Source: Batrachochytrium dendrobatidis JAM81 (lineage: Eukaryota; Chytridiomycota; Chytridiomycetes; Rhizophydiales). From it: a DNA stretch of 64,000 bases. This document shows, in pieces, positions 48,901 to 61,200 of the stretch (positions within the stretch are counted from its first letter, which is position 1; every line of letters starts with the position of its first letter). The stretch is from NCBI RefSeq assembly GCF_000203795.2, contig NW_006281099.1:1228690-1292689 (forward strand), in the 5' to 3' direction. Under the pieces are notes generated by a model. That model had not been told where the DNA came from. It was given only the letters and a program-made list of their open reading frames with translations, and did no database searches. Position numbers and translations under genes: made by a program.

Positions 48901-50171
48901 TCGAGTAGATGTATCCGAGGTAGAAACCGACATTTGCAGACCTTCTCCTGATCCCTGTACAAGCCCTAGACCATGAAATGGCTGCATCGATCCATCCTGC
49001 ATACAAGAGGACATGGGTGATGCAAGTGTAGCCTGTGACGACTGCTTGCTTTCAAAGTCAAACCGATCACTTGCAAACTTCTTTATAGGCCATCCTATAA
49101 ACATATATCAAGCTTTAGATAAAGTACACAACGATGATTACAGGGCATGCTTTCAAGTTGCCCAATGTTTAGGGGTGGATAAAAGGCAAACATTTGAGAG
49201 AAAGCGGTGGGGATTGTGTAAAGGTGTGATCTATGGTAAAGCAACTTTGGGTATAGAATCTTGACGGGTTATAGATTATCATTGGCTATGAGGTATGTTT
49301 GAAGATAGATATAAAGGGATGCTGATGTGCGACACTGAATACCACCAAAGGGACTATATGCTTCAATAGCTCATGCGAGAAAAACTCGTGTATCCGACAA
49401 CCGCTGGAGTGTTTTCCTAGTGTAAGGACGCAAATGAAATAATACTCGAGCAAGTTGAGCTTGGGCATAACGCTTTGGGACTATACACAGACAAGGCCAC
49501 GACTCTCCCGACACGACACGAAAAAGCATAAAGTAGATACAATAATGAAAAATATACAGCTTCACCAACCCTGTGCACATATAGGCAGTACATCTTATCA
49601 CACCCTCGAGTCCTGCTTAGCTACCTTTTGCAACAGGGGTTTGGGTGTTTTAGGTGTTTTGGGTGGTTTTAGGATACTTGGATAGGGTTGGGAGTAGGAT
49701 CGGGTGTGTATAGGAAAACACAAAGGGATATTCAAAATAGTAATGCCTGACCATACCTGATTGAGAAAAAAACTGCAAAAGGCTTCCAGAACTTGATTGC
49801 TTGTCAATTGAAGGCATTATAATATCATCTAGATTATTGGTTGATGCAATTGAGCTGTCCTTGATCGCTTGCATCATCGAGAGCAAATCATCTTGGGCAA
49901 TTGCATGTTGTATCGTGTTATCGTAACACGAAAGGGAAATGTCGTCCGCGTTTGCAAAATGGCTCATCATTGTGGACGGCATTCCAGATTGTGTTACATC
50001 ATTTTCTTTGCAGAAATCCTGTGGTGTATACTCGGGAGATGGATGCGTAAACTGCATCAAATCAGAAGAGAGAGGATTGAGCAAATCTACTGAAGACAGT
50101 CTAAGATCCTTTAAAAGCATAGAGGGCTTGGTAGGTGTAGCATGTGCTAAATCAGCGGTACGACTAGACAT
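45973..50171 (-). CDS. Fungal zinc-knuckle protein with conserved C-terminal domain, function unknown
   Basis: Exons 50171-49757 and 49094-45973 give 1178 aa; the junction is phase 1 on both sides. The N-terminal 540 residues or so are disordered (Ser/Thr/Pro/Gln/Asn-rich). Two cysteine clusters follow: CINC with CKAC, then CCEVC, CKPC and CSEC, each likely to bind zinc. Next is a conserved block TGKWRPKELFEAARRTCSLP and a folded C-terminal region with alternating strands and helices (KWR to DSFMGQ), loosely reminiscent of an acyltransferase fold. I have seen this Cys/TGKWRPKELF pattern as a fungal-wide conserved protein but cannot name it. A nuclear regulatory role is a guess from composition. 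The 662-nt intron is by far the longest in the window. Confidence 0.7.
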
Positions 50172-51650
50172 TTTCTACACGATCTGTAAGTTATTTTTAT
50201 GATTTGTATAAAAAGCAAAATCCTATATGCTGCAAAGTGATTTTGATGTAATTATCCGAGCTGATTGTTCTATGGCCTGAGGTTATGTTCGGCGACACTT
50301 GCACTAGGATAATAACGTATATAAATCTAAGTCTGGTGAAATTAAGATGGATTGAGACTAGCTAGATGGGCTAATCCAAATCTGTGCGACCTAAAGAATT
50401 ACAAACTATAAAGGACAGTGAATGCTGGCCAAACTGATGTTTGATATTCTTGCTATTATGAAATGATTAGGCTAAAAAATAGGCTAAATTCAGGGGTGGA
50501 GTCTCGATTGATATAACAATTCAGTCTAAATGGATATAAGATTTGAACAATAACAAATGGCTGCTGGTTTTGAAGTTCCTGTTGAAAAGCTTGACGCATT
50601 TTTGACCTTGTTTGTTTGGCTATCCCCTCAACCTTTTAAAAACACTATAGCACCTACATGGTGTCACCCCTCCATTTTACTCACTCCCCATTGATGCAGA
50701 AGTCGACTCTTTCAAACAATGGAAATGCTTCATACAAGCCTATAATTCCACACATGGGGCTACAACTCTGGAGGGTATATATACATCATTCGACATTGAA
50801 CCACTGCTATGTAGGATCTGTTTAAAATGGCCCTAGCACGATCTATGTATCATAAAGGAAACATGCTTTGGACGTTGCCGTTCTTGAAATTTCAGCAACC
50901 ACAGATGCTGAAATAAATTACGTTTGCAGTTGTATTTTGTCAAAGTACGCGAACTGCGCACATTGTCTTGATAAATGTGCAGGCTGAATATATCTTGGCC
51001 ATTCTCCAATATAGCCATATGATATGTTGATGCTTATTTAAACTAAACGGCGCCATGTGACGAACTTTCTAGTCATTATATTTATGAGCTGGTTTGTATT
51101 GCTTGTCTAGGGCTTTGTCACCCAAAATAAAGTAAAATGTCAATAAATTTCAACAAGGTAATTAGTCCATCGCTCAATGAAATGGCCATGTTTTCAATAT
51201 ATCCATGCCTGGCGCAACCCAAACTTTCCAACAAAATATAACTCGCACCTTTGCAGTAGAATTACCCTTCACGTATCAGCGCGCTTCCGATCGTCCCCTC
51301 GTGTATATAATAATATGCATTTCAAAAAACATTGAATCTTGGCCCTGGGCATCTTATTATAAACCTTGAGCTTCTTACCAGCCATTAAAAAACACTAGTT
51401 GAAAAACAGTATATTTCCGTATATACATGTAGCCTTGCTATTTTACATATTGAAACCCTACACATAGTGTCGACTTTGATATTTGGAGATGCTCAACACC
51501 ACACGCAAGGCAATGTATTTGAGCTGCATAATCTAATAAAGATTAAAAACAAACTTGTTTAAACATCATATTCTCTATCTGATCTACCTCGACCAAGTGA
51601 CAACAGTAACTAGATTCAAACACTTACCATGGTTTATAAAAACAAATGTA
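50172..51650. other. Intergenic 1.5 kb, no gene seen
   Basis: The upstream region of the zinc-knuckle gene and the downstream region of the next minus-strand gene. It contains only short frames, AT-rich DNA and a few homopolymer runs. No TIR element copy, tRNA or structured RNA was recognised. Confidence 0.5.
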
Positions 51651-53559
51651 TCAGAGTGTCAGGGCTGATTCACACATCATCATCATCATATCTGGCCATC
51701 GTAGCATATATTGGTCGATAGGATATACTCTGTCATCGTCAATTGTTGAGCAGGACTGTATAGATCGCTTGGCTGCTGCTGGTCCTATTGTGGCAGTCTG
51801 TATCATATCACTGTTTTTTGATCCAAAAGCAGAAGCATCCAAAGCATGTTTAGACTGCCCACCTCGCCTACTTTTAGCATTTGACAAATCTTCGCGAATC
51901 TCTTCTATAATCGATTCGATCGACGCTCGTGCAATATCCAACTGGCTTGCCTCCAATTCTATGCTTTCCATTAAACGGCTAAGCAGAATTGCATGCACCC
52001 ACATCGTACCTACTGTTACTCTTGCAGGTTTGGACTGCAAATGGACCTGAGATATCTTTTGCCAAGTCGGTTTGGCTTTTGCTAAATGTCGAACAGTCAC
52101 TGGATAAACGTTTGTTGATACAAGCGTGTGATCACAGAACTGCCAAAGAAACTGGCCTGGATCAAGTGTCTAATTGATAATACACAATATTAAATATGGG
52201 GTGTTCACCTCATTGTGATTGCAAACCTCGACAGGCGTATGCATGTAGACAATTGATGACTCAGATACCAAACTTACTCTAACAAAAGCAACAAGTGTTT
52301 GATGATAATGCCATTCAGTATTTAGTACGAGCGATGTGTCAATAGACTTATCCGCTGATCGACTAATTTTAGCATCGAGTGATTTGGACAGTGTTTCTGC
52401 TGCTGCACATGAGATGCTCATGTTTGAAAGTGATCGAATGATCTCGATGGCTTTTTCAGACAGTAGTTCGTGATAATCCATGCCTTCATTAGTACACTTG
52501 TATGCGCCAAACTAGATTTAATTAAAATCAAACGAGTCGAGAAATAAGCTATTTAAATATTGCATAGGATTCACAGGTCAATTCGAATTTAGCAACTTAC
52601 TACATTGAACCACAACGAGGTGAAGCGAACCAAGTGTGTGGTAAATAATTTAACTGGTGATTTTCCTGACAGTTTCTGAATGGTATCAATGGCTTCAACA
52701 ATTCCAGTGGGAAGACCCATTCGTCTACCAATAGATCCAATAACAACTTCCCTCATCTTGCATTGTTCTACAAATACCAGAATAGTATTTAGGAAAAAGT
52801 GTAATTGTATGACAGCACTCTAGAATGCAATACATTGGCAGTTTTACCATCATTCAAAGTGATAACTCGCATTGCTATATCAAGAAAAAGATCCATGATC
52901 AGCAGCATTCTACGAATCTAATTTCCGGTACTGGGATTAGTAATTGTTGGATTTCAAAATCAAAAACAAGCTCACCTCTTTTTCATCCTGCAATTTAATC
53001 GCTTTAAAAAGTTTATCCCATGCCTGTTCTACCGCTATCCAAAATGTACTAACACTGCCTTTTGGTCTAATCCATACATCATCAAACACCTCTGGGCCAT
53101 GTATCAGGATAAGATTGGTGTAAAGCGTAACAAACATGGCAACCTCGTGCAATTCGACCTTTGGATCATGAAAAATCAATGCAAACAGTTTACTGGTTGT
53201 AGAACTAAAGTATTCCATTTACGTAAATGATTGTAAATTAAAAAGTTGATGCCATTTGGCTAGACCGTAAGCCAACTGATACAATTAAAACACTAGTATT
53301 ACCTCTGAGGATAACTAGATTGATCAAGATACACTTGAATCAAACTGATGGCATCATCAACTATAGTAGTATGGATCAGGACTTGTGTACTTGCTTTAAA
53401 CAATGATTACAGATATTGATCAACAAAAGTCACACCTTTCCGTTCATCTATCAAAATAAGAATAGAGTCAGCCAAAGATCCGAGAAAGGGAGTAGACTTG
53501 ATTGTAGTTTCAGCACTGTTCAGCTGCGACTTTGTGTCTGAACTCGACTCTACTTTCAT
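51651..53559 (-). CDS. Unrecognised multi-exon helical protein
   Basis: Seven exons fit together by phase with GT-AG introns: 53559-53436, 53393-53303, 53204-52976, 52917-52848, 52767-52601, 52511-52209 and 52169-51651, for about 500 aa. The start is uncertain: the frame stays open upstream to about 53650, and the ATG at 53559 is simply the first one in frame. The sequence is mostly predicted helix, with KLFALIFHDPKVELHEVAMF, a tryptophan-containing stretch near DDVWIRPKG, MREVVIGSIGRRMGLP and a charged C-terminus with five consecutive methionines. No catalytic motif, signal peptide or membrane segment was seen. Splice consistency over seven exons argues for a real gene. I do not recognise the family. 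Confidence 0.65.
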
Positions 53560-53790
53560 GGTGATGGCCAAGTTGAGTTTAGATTCCAAGTAGTGGATTT
53601 GGCCAAAATGTTGAAAGTTGAATGACAAATTCAATAAATCTTCATCTAGCCAACATCAACAAAGTTTGTTACATATTGATTGACTGCCAGTATGCGTTAT
53701 TATTCCATTCGAACTGTCAGTTTATCAGTATTTGATTCCTTGTGGATTCAAGCCATTATGTCTGCCATAATATTAAGAAATGCCTATTTA

Positions 53791-54173
53791 CAACTATATT
53801 CACGTAAAATGAATCACTAAAATAAAATATATAATAGTCTCATATTTGGTACCAATCTTACTGAACAATATTGTTTTTAAACTCATTAGTTGACTGATCT
53901 TCATGCTCATTCTTGTACAAAAATACAAAGCAAATGTTTGCATTCTTGACATCTTTAACCTCAAACTTTCATTTCCTTTTTTCCAAATACTGGGTGACTG
54001 GCATGTAGAGTTGCATTCCCGAGATATGTTGAATTAGATTGCAAACGTATCTGATATTAGGGCACAACATAACTTGTTCAATTCCATGGTCGTTCCAGAT
54101 ATTCCTTGATTTCGTGTAAAGCCAACGTCTCCAATGACAAGAACAAATATTCCATTTTACGTGAATACTACTG
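53791..54173. mobile_element. Short non-autonomous TIR element (MITE-like), full copy
   Basis: The left end CAACTATATTCACGTAAAATG follows TA, and the right end CATTTTACGTGAATACTACTG closes it, so the terminal 20 bases are nearly perfect inverted repeats. It is about 383 bp. Subterminal AATATATAATAGTCTCAT and TTACTGAACAATATTG match the other copies. Open frames crossing it are chance. Confidence 0.8.
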
Positions 54174-54657
54174 CAAAACCTTTGTTGGTCTTGCTAAAAG
54201 ATATTTCAAGCTACAACTCCGTGTCATTGATGAAACTATGATCAACTTTGATATTGATATCACATGCAATCTCATATCACTCATGATTCCATGTCAAATG
54301 TAAGTTGATGATAAGTTTTTACTCAAATCCCAACAGAATATCTCAAAACAACTGATAAATTGGTATCAATCCAACGTAATCTCAGGATTGATTTGAAGTT
54401 GTTTAGTCATACGATTATTAATCAAGAAACGAAATCAGTCAAACACGATTTCATTTGACTGAAATATGAGTTTGACAACGCACGCCAGTGAAAACAAGAT
54501 TGAAATCCAAAGCAGAAACAAGACAGCAAATGCTTGAATGATTCATGAAAGCAAAATACCATCAAGTTGCAGCGTGAAATTGTGCAGTTGAATTCAAGGT
54601 TCTTTCCTCGACAATCAACACTTGTTGCGGTCATTCGTTTTGCCATTGGACACTTCA
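54174..54657. other. Intergenic, no gene seen
   Basis: About 480 bp upstream of the ARMC8 gene. It holds short frames without conserved residues. The proximal part should contain the ARMC8 promoter; no clear TATA box was found. Confidence 0.45.
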
Positions 54658-57600
54658 ATGACTGTTCTACTTCCTGCTTCGCAGAGCAAACATCAGTTGG
54701 CAGTTCTTGCTTTACTTCACAGAGAGTCTCCGGACCAGGTGTGTCGGGCTGTCCGTTTCATCAAGAATGCCATCATTGGCAACCCAACAAAGAAACAGTT
54801 ATATCTGCATTCACTGCATTTGTCCACTAGGTAGTTATGCACAGTAACTTGCAGTCTAGTGCATACACCAGACTGCTTCTGTACTTCTTCGAGTCATTGT
54901 GTCTTACTATCAGATCTTGTTCGCTTGTCATTACCGTGTGCTTTAACTGCCTTGGCTGATGACACCGTCTTGTATAAAAACTCTTAATGAGTTATATTCA
55001 TTCAATTTGGATGTTGTCTGGTCTCTAAACTACTGATTTACTCGTTTTTATCTTTTCAATAGCTTACTCGAGTGCTTGAAAATATACTCGAATCAATTTG
55101 ATTTGTGCACAGAAATCGCCATAGTGATTGCATGTCTTGCTAATGGTAAATTCATTTAATGTCTTGAAATTTGGTTGATTAATCCAGGTGTTTTTAGTAT
55201 TTAAATTCTACACTATGAATGCCTTTGCTTTTAGAACATTATTGTATCCACTTGTGCAAAAGCATGTGTTTTGGCATTAGGTTTGATCCATGGTTTATAT
55301 ATCATTGACTTGCTGACATCATTTCTATGTTGAATAGGCGGCAGCGAAAATGTAAATACTCTTGTTGAAGCAGGAGCGATTCCTCCACTTTTAAATACGC
55401 TTTTAGCATCAGATTTGAAATTAGTAAATGCTGGTGTACGTGCACTTCGCTCCATCGTTCAGTATCCATCATTAGTGATCTCCAAATCATTCGAGGTAAC
55501 AGTCACGTTGCTGATCATTTCAACTGTTCCCCTGAACAGCCTATTGATTGGGGAGTTTATATTTACACGCGACTTGACCTAACCCAATATGTTTAGACCT
55601 CTCATATTAAAATTTTGTCCAGACTCATCTCGGATACGGACTCAAACGCATCACCTCTTGTTGTCCATATCGCCGAAGTTGCAGCAGGTACTCTTGCTCG
55701 TATTTCAGAATACCACACTGACATGCGAGACAGCATTGCAACGAGTGGTGCTGTTGCATCGTTGATTAGATGGCTAGATCCGCAGTGGTCCTCAACGCCT
55801 CGTGTACAAGAGGCGGCTTTGGATACTCTCGCAACTCTTTGTCATAATAACTCGCATATTGCCAAACTCATTGCATCAGCAACATGTACGTAGTAGATAC
55901 ACTTGTCTGATGTAATTGTCATTTTTTTAGGATTAAAATACTAACATGACCATGGTTTAGTACCAAATGGGCATAAAATAATTGATGTGCTTTTTGCGCT
56001 AGTTCGGGATAAACGGCCAACTATGCGCATGGCTGCTTCTACATGGTATTCAAAAGCACATTTGAATAGTATTGCTTAATTTGCTAAATGTACTTATATT
56101 GATAATATTTGATTGAATTAGCCTTACATACATCCACTGTGCATCCTGCATACCACGCAGTCAGTACTCGAGTGTATTGGCAGTGTTGTTGCCTACGATA
56201 ATTAAACTTTTTGGTGACACGTCGCCTAATACCCGCAGTGCTGATACAACGACCACAGCGATTGGGGAGCGTTCTCTAGTCTTGTTTGCTGAGCTAGTAG
56301 CAGGAAGTGACGATCTTCAAGCTGCATCTATCGAGGCAGATGCAATTGCCAAACTTGCTCAGATTATCAACACATTAATGCCGGTTGATGGGCCTACAAC
56401 ACAGGGACTGAATGCTATAAAGCAAAGAAAATCTACCGCATCTTGGGAGACCACCTCGTCCACTGCTGCATCTCTTACATTTGGAAATTCAACAACTCGA
56501 CAACTAGAGGTAATTGACTATGTTAAGCTGACCAAATATACAATGTAGTTGACTTTTCTAATCATCAAGTAATATTTTTGTTGGTGGCATATCTACTGCC
56601 TGCCTTTCATTATCATGATTACATGTTCAATTTCAGTTTGCCCTGCTAGCGATTGCGAATGTATGCTCATTAAAGGAAGAATGCCGAAAACAAGTCATTG
56701 ATGTTAAATTGCTGCCACAAATTGTCACATATCTTGGCCATAAAAATGTCGGTATTAGAAAAAATGCATGCAAATGTGCACGCAGTCTATCCAGAAGTGT
56801 GAAAATGCTGCGAACGAGTTTGATGGATGCCGGTCTTGCACCACCACTTTTTGAGCTTCTGTTTGATTCCGACATTGAAGTGCAAATAGAGGCTTCAGCT
56901 ACGCTGTGTAATATTGTGCTTGATTTTTCTCCTATGAAAAAAATTGTGCTTGAAAAGGGTGGAGTCAAGCGGCTCGTAGAACTGATTGATCAGCCAGATG
57001 CTATGTTGCGGAGGAATGCACTTTGGGCTTTGAAGAATATGCTGTTTCAAACTGACTCGATCACCAAAAATACTGTCATGGAGCATCTTGGCTGGGATAA
57101 ACTGCTAAGGTAGCTTTCATTTATGATTGCACTCTAGTTTTTGTAAAATAACCTTTTTATTGCCGAGAATCTAGACTTTTGGACGATGAGGATATTGTTG
57201 TGCAAGAGCAAGCCCTTAACTTGGTGCGAAATGCTGCATGTGGAAATGAGCAGGTACGTGGTGTTTATTTATTTAACAGGTTGGCAATTATACTCACTAC
57301 AACCCTTCAACTATCGTGTTTTTGTAGGATGTTGAAGTAGTTTTTAATGGATTTCGTGGCACCGATCTCCTCGGACTTCTTGAGCGCAAACTCAGCACCA
57401 TGCCAAGTAATCATGACATTGTAACTCAGGTAATTGCATATTTGAGTGGTCGAGTAGCTAAAATGGTATTGTTATTGAGATATTGCTGTCTACACTTTTC
57501 ATACAAATAGATACTTTATATTGTGGTTAATTTGGCTATTGGAACTGCTGAACGCAAAGCCAGTATCATGTCAAAAACAGAGCTTTTAAAGCGTGTTTTT

Positions 57601-58016
57601 GAATATATGGTGAGTAATGGATATATATCCAAATGCGTTGATATTTGCTATTATTGGGTTTGGGGTTTAATGTAATGGTGGTGTTTATACAGGATCATGA
57701 ACATACTGAAATCCGTCTCGCGTCAGTGTGGTGTGCGATCAACCTTACATGGATTGACGATGAAAATGTGCAAAGTCGTGTTATGCAGCTTTGCCAACTT
57801 GGTCTAGAGGATCTTTTAACTCGTCGGTTGAATGATGAAAGCCTGGACGTGAAGGATCGGGCCAAAACTGCGTTGGCAAATATTCAAGGACTGACCCAGC
57901 CTGCTGTTTTTCCTGCAACAGCTCCTCATGGAGGGCCTTTATCAATGTCAAGCTCTATCATACCGGACACAAACGAAGCAATAAGCACAGATCGTCCATC
58001 TGGCACATTGCTTTAA
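54658..58016 (+). CDS. ARMC8: ARMC8/GID5 armadillo-repeat subunit of the CTLH/GID ubiquitin ligase
   Basis: Eleven exons: 54658-54830, 55063-55145, 55338-55495, 55597-55885, 55961-56045, 56122-56509, 56637-57109, 57175-57253, 57328-57429, 57511-57609 and 57693-58016. All are GT-AG with agreeing phases, giving 750 aa (human ARMC8 about 670). The whole chain is armadillo-type helical repeats. ARMC8-like blocks are FIKNAIIGNPTKKQ near the N-terminus, GGSENVNTLVEAGAIPPLL, ARSLSRSVKMLRTSLMDAG, LCNIVLDFSPMKKIVLEKGG, LRRNALWALKNMLFQ and the last repeat IRLASVWCAINLTWIDDEN. In yeast the counterpart (Gid5/Vid28) holds the substrate receptor of the GID E3 ligase that degrades gluconeogenic enzymes. An insertion of about 60 residues near 56380-56500 is low complexity. 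Confidence 0.92.
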
Positions 58017-58243
58017 ACGATTTTGGTCAAGATTGGGGACTAGTCTTTTAATTTCAATCACTTATCAAAAATAAAACAAACCGCTTTATTATAGATGGGT
58101 AGTCTTGCCTCACTTGTCCAATTCTATATTTTGCTATGGATAAATAAACTTTCCGTATCTGAAATACTGCTTCCATTCGAGTCGGCTCTGCTGTATTTCT
58201 AAAACGTGAGTTGATTGGATTTGCCAGCACAACCGAAGCCTGA

Positions 58244-61200
58244 CTAGACTGAAGAAGGCAAAACCAAAGGACCACCACTAGCTGCAATCCCAGCACTATT
58301 CTTTTCTGCCATGATTTTCAGCAATGTATTTGACTCCTGAGACTTCCAAGCCACCACTGTTTCGTCGTATGGGTTGAGTCCGGCACGCAAGTCCATGATG
58401 CCCGTGGTTGATGCAATCTCGTCACCAGTTCCTCCATTGCCATTCCTACATATCTTGTATACTGTAACGGTACCATAATCATCACCTGTAAGAATGGTAG
58501 GTGACTGCGATGCAAATACCACTGATGTAAGTTGCCGATCCAGCACGTAGTGGTTGATAATCGGATCCAGTCTACGCAAAATGGGTACCAACAATAAAAC
58601 AGTCAATTTAAATACAAATGAATGACACATTGAAAAGTTCCTATATTTGATATTTAATAAACTTACACTGAAAATTCAAGATCCCATATTTCCAACCTGC
58701 CATCCGACGATACGGAACCAAAACACGTCGATGAGTGAGGAGACCAAGCAATGTCGGTCACCGAGTCTTTTCCGCTTTGAAATTTAAACACTTCTTTGTC
58801 AGAGTCTTGGCTCCACAATCTCACTGTCCAATCAAATGAACAGGAAAGGAATGCCCCAGAAAGAAACGGAGACCATTTAACTTTTACCACCGGCCCGTTA
58901 TGACCTACATAAGAAGAAAGGTATTGCTCGTTATAGGAACATGAGCATTTATGGATATACCCATCCTCAGTTCCCACCAAGTATCTGATCAAGCAAAATG
59001 GTAAAATATTAGTCATAATGTTTGAAGTAACATTGAAATGCATTGAGCAATTATGCAAATAAATACTATTGCTTCAAGTAGTCAACAGACGTATACTTGC
59101 ATGTTACTGTCTTTGGGGTTAAAATCAAAGCATAATCCACCAGTCTGGCGAGCAATAAATGAGTTGGATTTTTCGTTTCCAGTCAATGTGGTTGCTCCAG
59201 TTGCAGCTGGAGCAGACTTTTCTTTTGAAAGGCGTTTTAATGTCATCAAGTCTATTGTACATCAAGTAATATGCATAAAAAGTTATCTGGAAAGCATGAA
59301 ACTATCTAGTGTATCAAACAGTTACAGGATATAAACTCATTCGTACCAGTGAATTCTAACCCTTTGCGAATGATCCACTGAGTAACTCGGCCATCGGTGG
59401 ATACTGACACAAGGGCTTCACCTCGCGAGTGTTCGTCTCCAATTACTCGTTCGCGTTCAACCCATTTGAGCTCCCACACAGGATCGTGATGTTTTCCATT
59501 CATATCGCTACATGTTTTTATATTCAATACAATAATGTCAATGCTACAATTATTTCCATGCTGTTGTTATGATGATTATTGGTGAGATGTAAATATTCAC
59601 CTGTCGTCCAAAACTGGGCAATTGTCTTTGCGCCGAACATCATATATAGCAACACGACCATCAAAAAACCCGGCAGCCAATAGACTTGGGTTCATGCGTG
59701 AAAAATCAATAGAAGTGACAGCAGATGAGGACGAGTAAATTCGTTCTGGCCACTACACAGAATATCAATAAGTATGGTGCACATTTCAATGACCCATGAC
59801 AAATCTTGCTATAGGCCCATACAATCCAATTAGATTCTTGCCTCGGGGTTTTTAACAGACCAGCACAGAATCAAACCAGGCATTGCATCCGATGAAATTT
59901 TGGCTTCTCCATACGCAACAGCAATTATATCCTATCGAGTTTCATATCAAAAAAATATATCAGCATTTATTCCAAGTATACCTGTCTATAAGCGTTGCAA
60001 ATTTACTTCGTTTTGTCGATTCCAAGCCATATACATGACGCTACGGCCTCGCGTTAGCTCACATCGATAGGACCAAAGAAGCTGCAGTGTTGGGATTTGA
60101 CTGTTTGTAGAATCAGCATCGGCCGTTTCATGCCCCTCTAAATATTTCAATTTGTACAAAGTGAATAAACGACACAATTATTTCATATTAATTAAAACAA
60201 ATACCAACCTTTTCCTAAACCCCGAAACAACCATAGTTATACAAATTCAATATGGCATAGATAAACAAAATTGCATCAGCCAAACATTATAAAATTAAAC
60301 AGTGAAAATCTGTTAAAAAAGCAATAGCAATCAAAAACCTTCGCGATCATAGTTGTCTAGATTGTGTTCTTCGTTGGTTTGCTCGAGTGATCTCATAATT
60401 TCTTGAACACGTTTTTGCTCAATCATTTCCGCATCAGGAACGTTACGGTATTGTAAAAGCTTCTTTTCATAATTGTTGCCAACTACGGCTTGCTCCATCA
60501 ATGCAAGATTATATGCAAGCCGATCTGATTTCAGCTATTTTTCAAAAATGGTTGATTGTCAGCAAGGTACATTACAGCAATCTGATGTATTGATGCATAG
60601 TCTACAATTATAAACACACTTACGTTGAGTGCAATCTCTTTTTCAGCAATCTGTTTTGCTTGAGCCAACTCAAGCTGGACTTGATTATTTGCGTTGGATG
60701 CATTCATGCCCACAGCAGAATGTGACAATGAAGCAAACGTAGATTCTGATTTTCTGATGCTTTGTGAACCAAAAGATGTAATGCTGGCGCCAATTAATGC
60801 ATGAGAATTTTTTAAAGGTACGGGCTGCTCCATGAAATAATCTACCACAAGTTTTTCAGTTTCCGTGTCCTTGTTTCTATTACACATATATTCGTGTTGC
60901 ATTAGCAAATTCAGTATAATCTATACAACTCGTTGCTTGACGCAATACTATACACCACTTGATTGAGTTGATATTCAGATCTGATCAAAAGCAGCAATAC
61001 TTTACATACCCATCTCCGCCAGTTGAGACCATATGATTGGATTCTTCGTTATATGCATCATAAATCTCCCATTGATTGACCATCACTTCGGCATTGATTT
61101 GCCTTTGTGCTGTGGCCTGAATATCTTTTGATTTATGGGCGTTGTTGAACGTTTGCATACCTCGCTCAACAAAATTGTCATTGTTGACTCTAGATACAAG

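Noticed and set aside
54106..54303. 65-codon plus-strand frame
   Set aside because: It begins inside a TIR element and runs into unique sequence without conserved residues.
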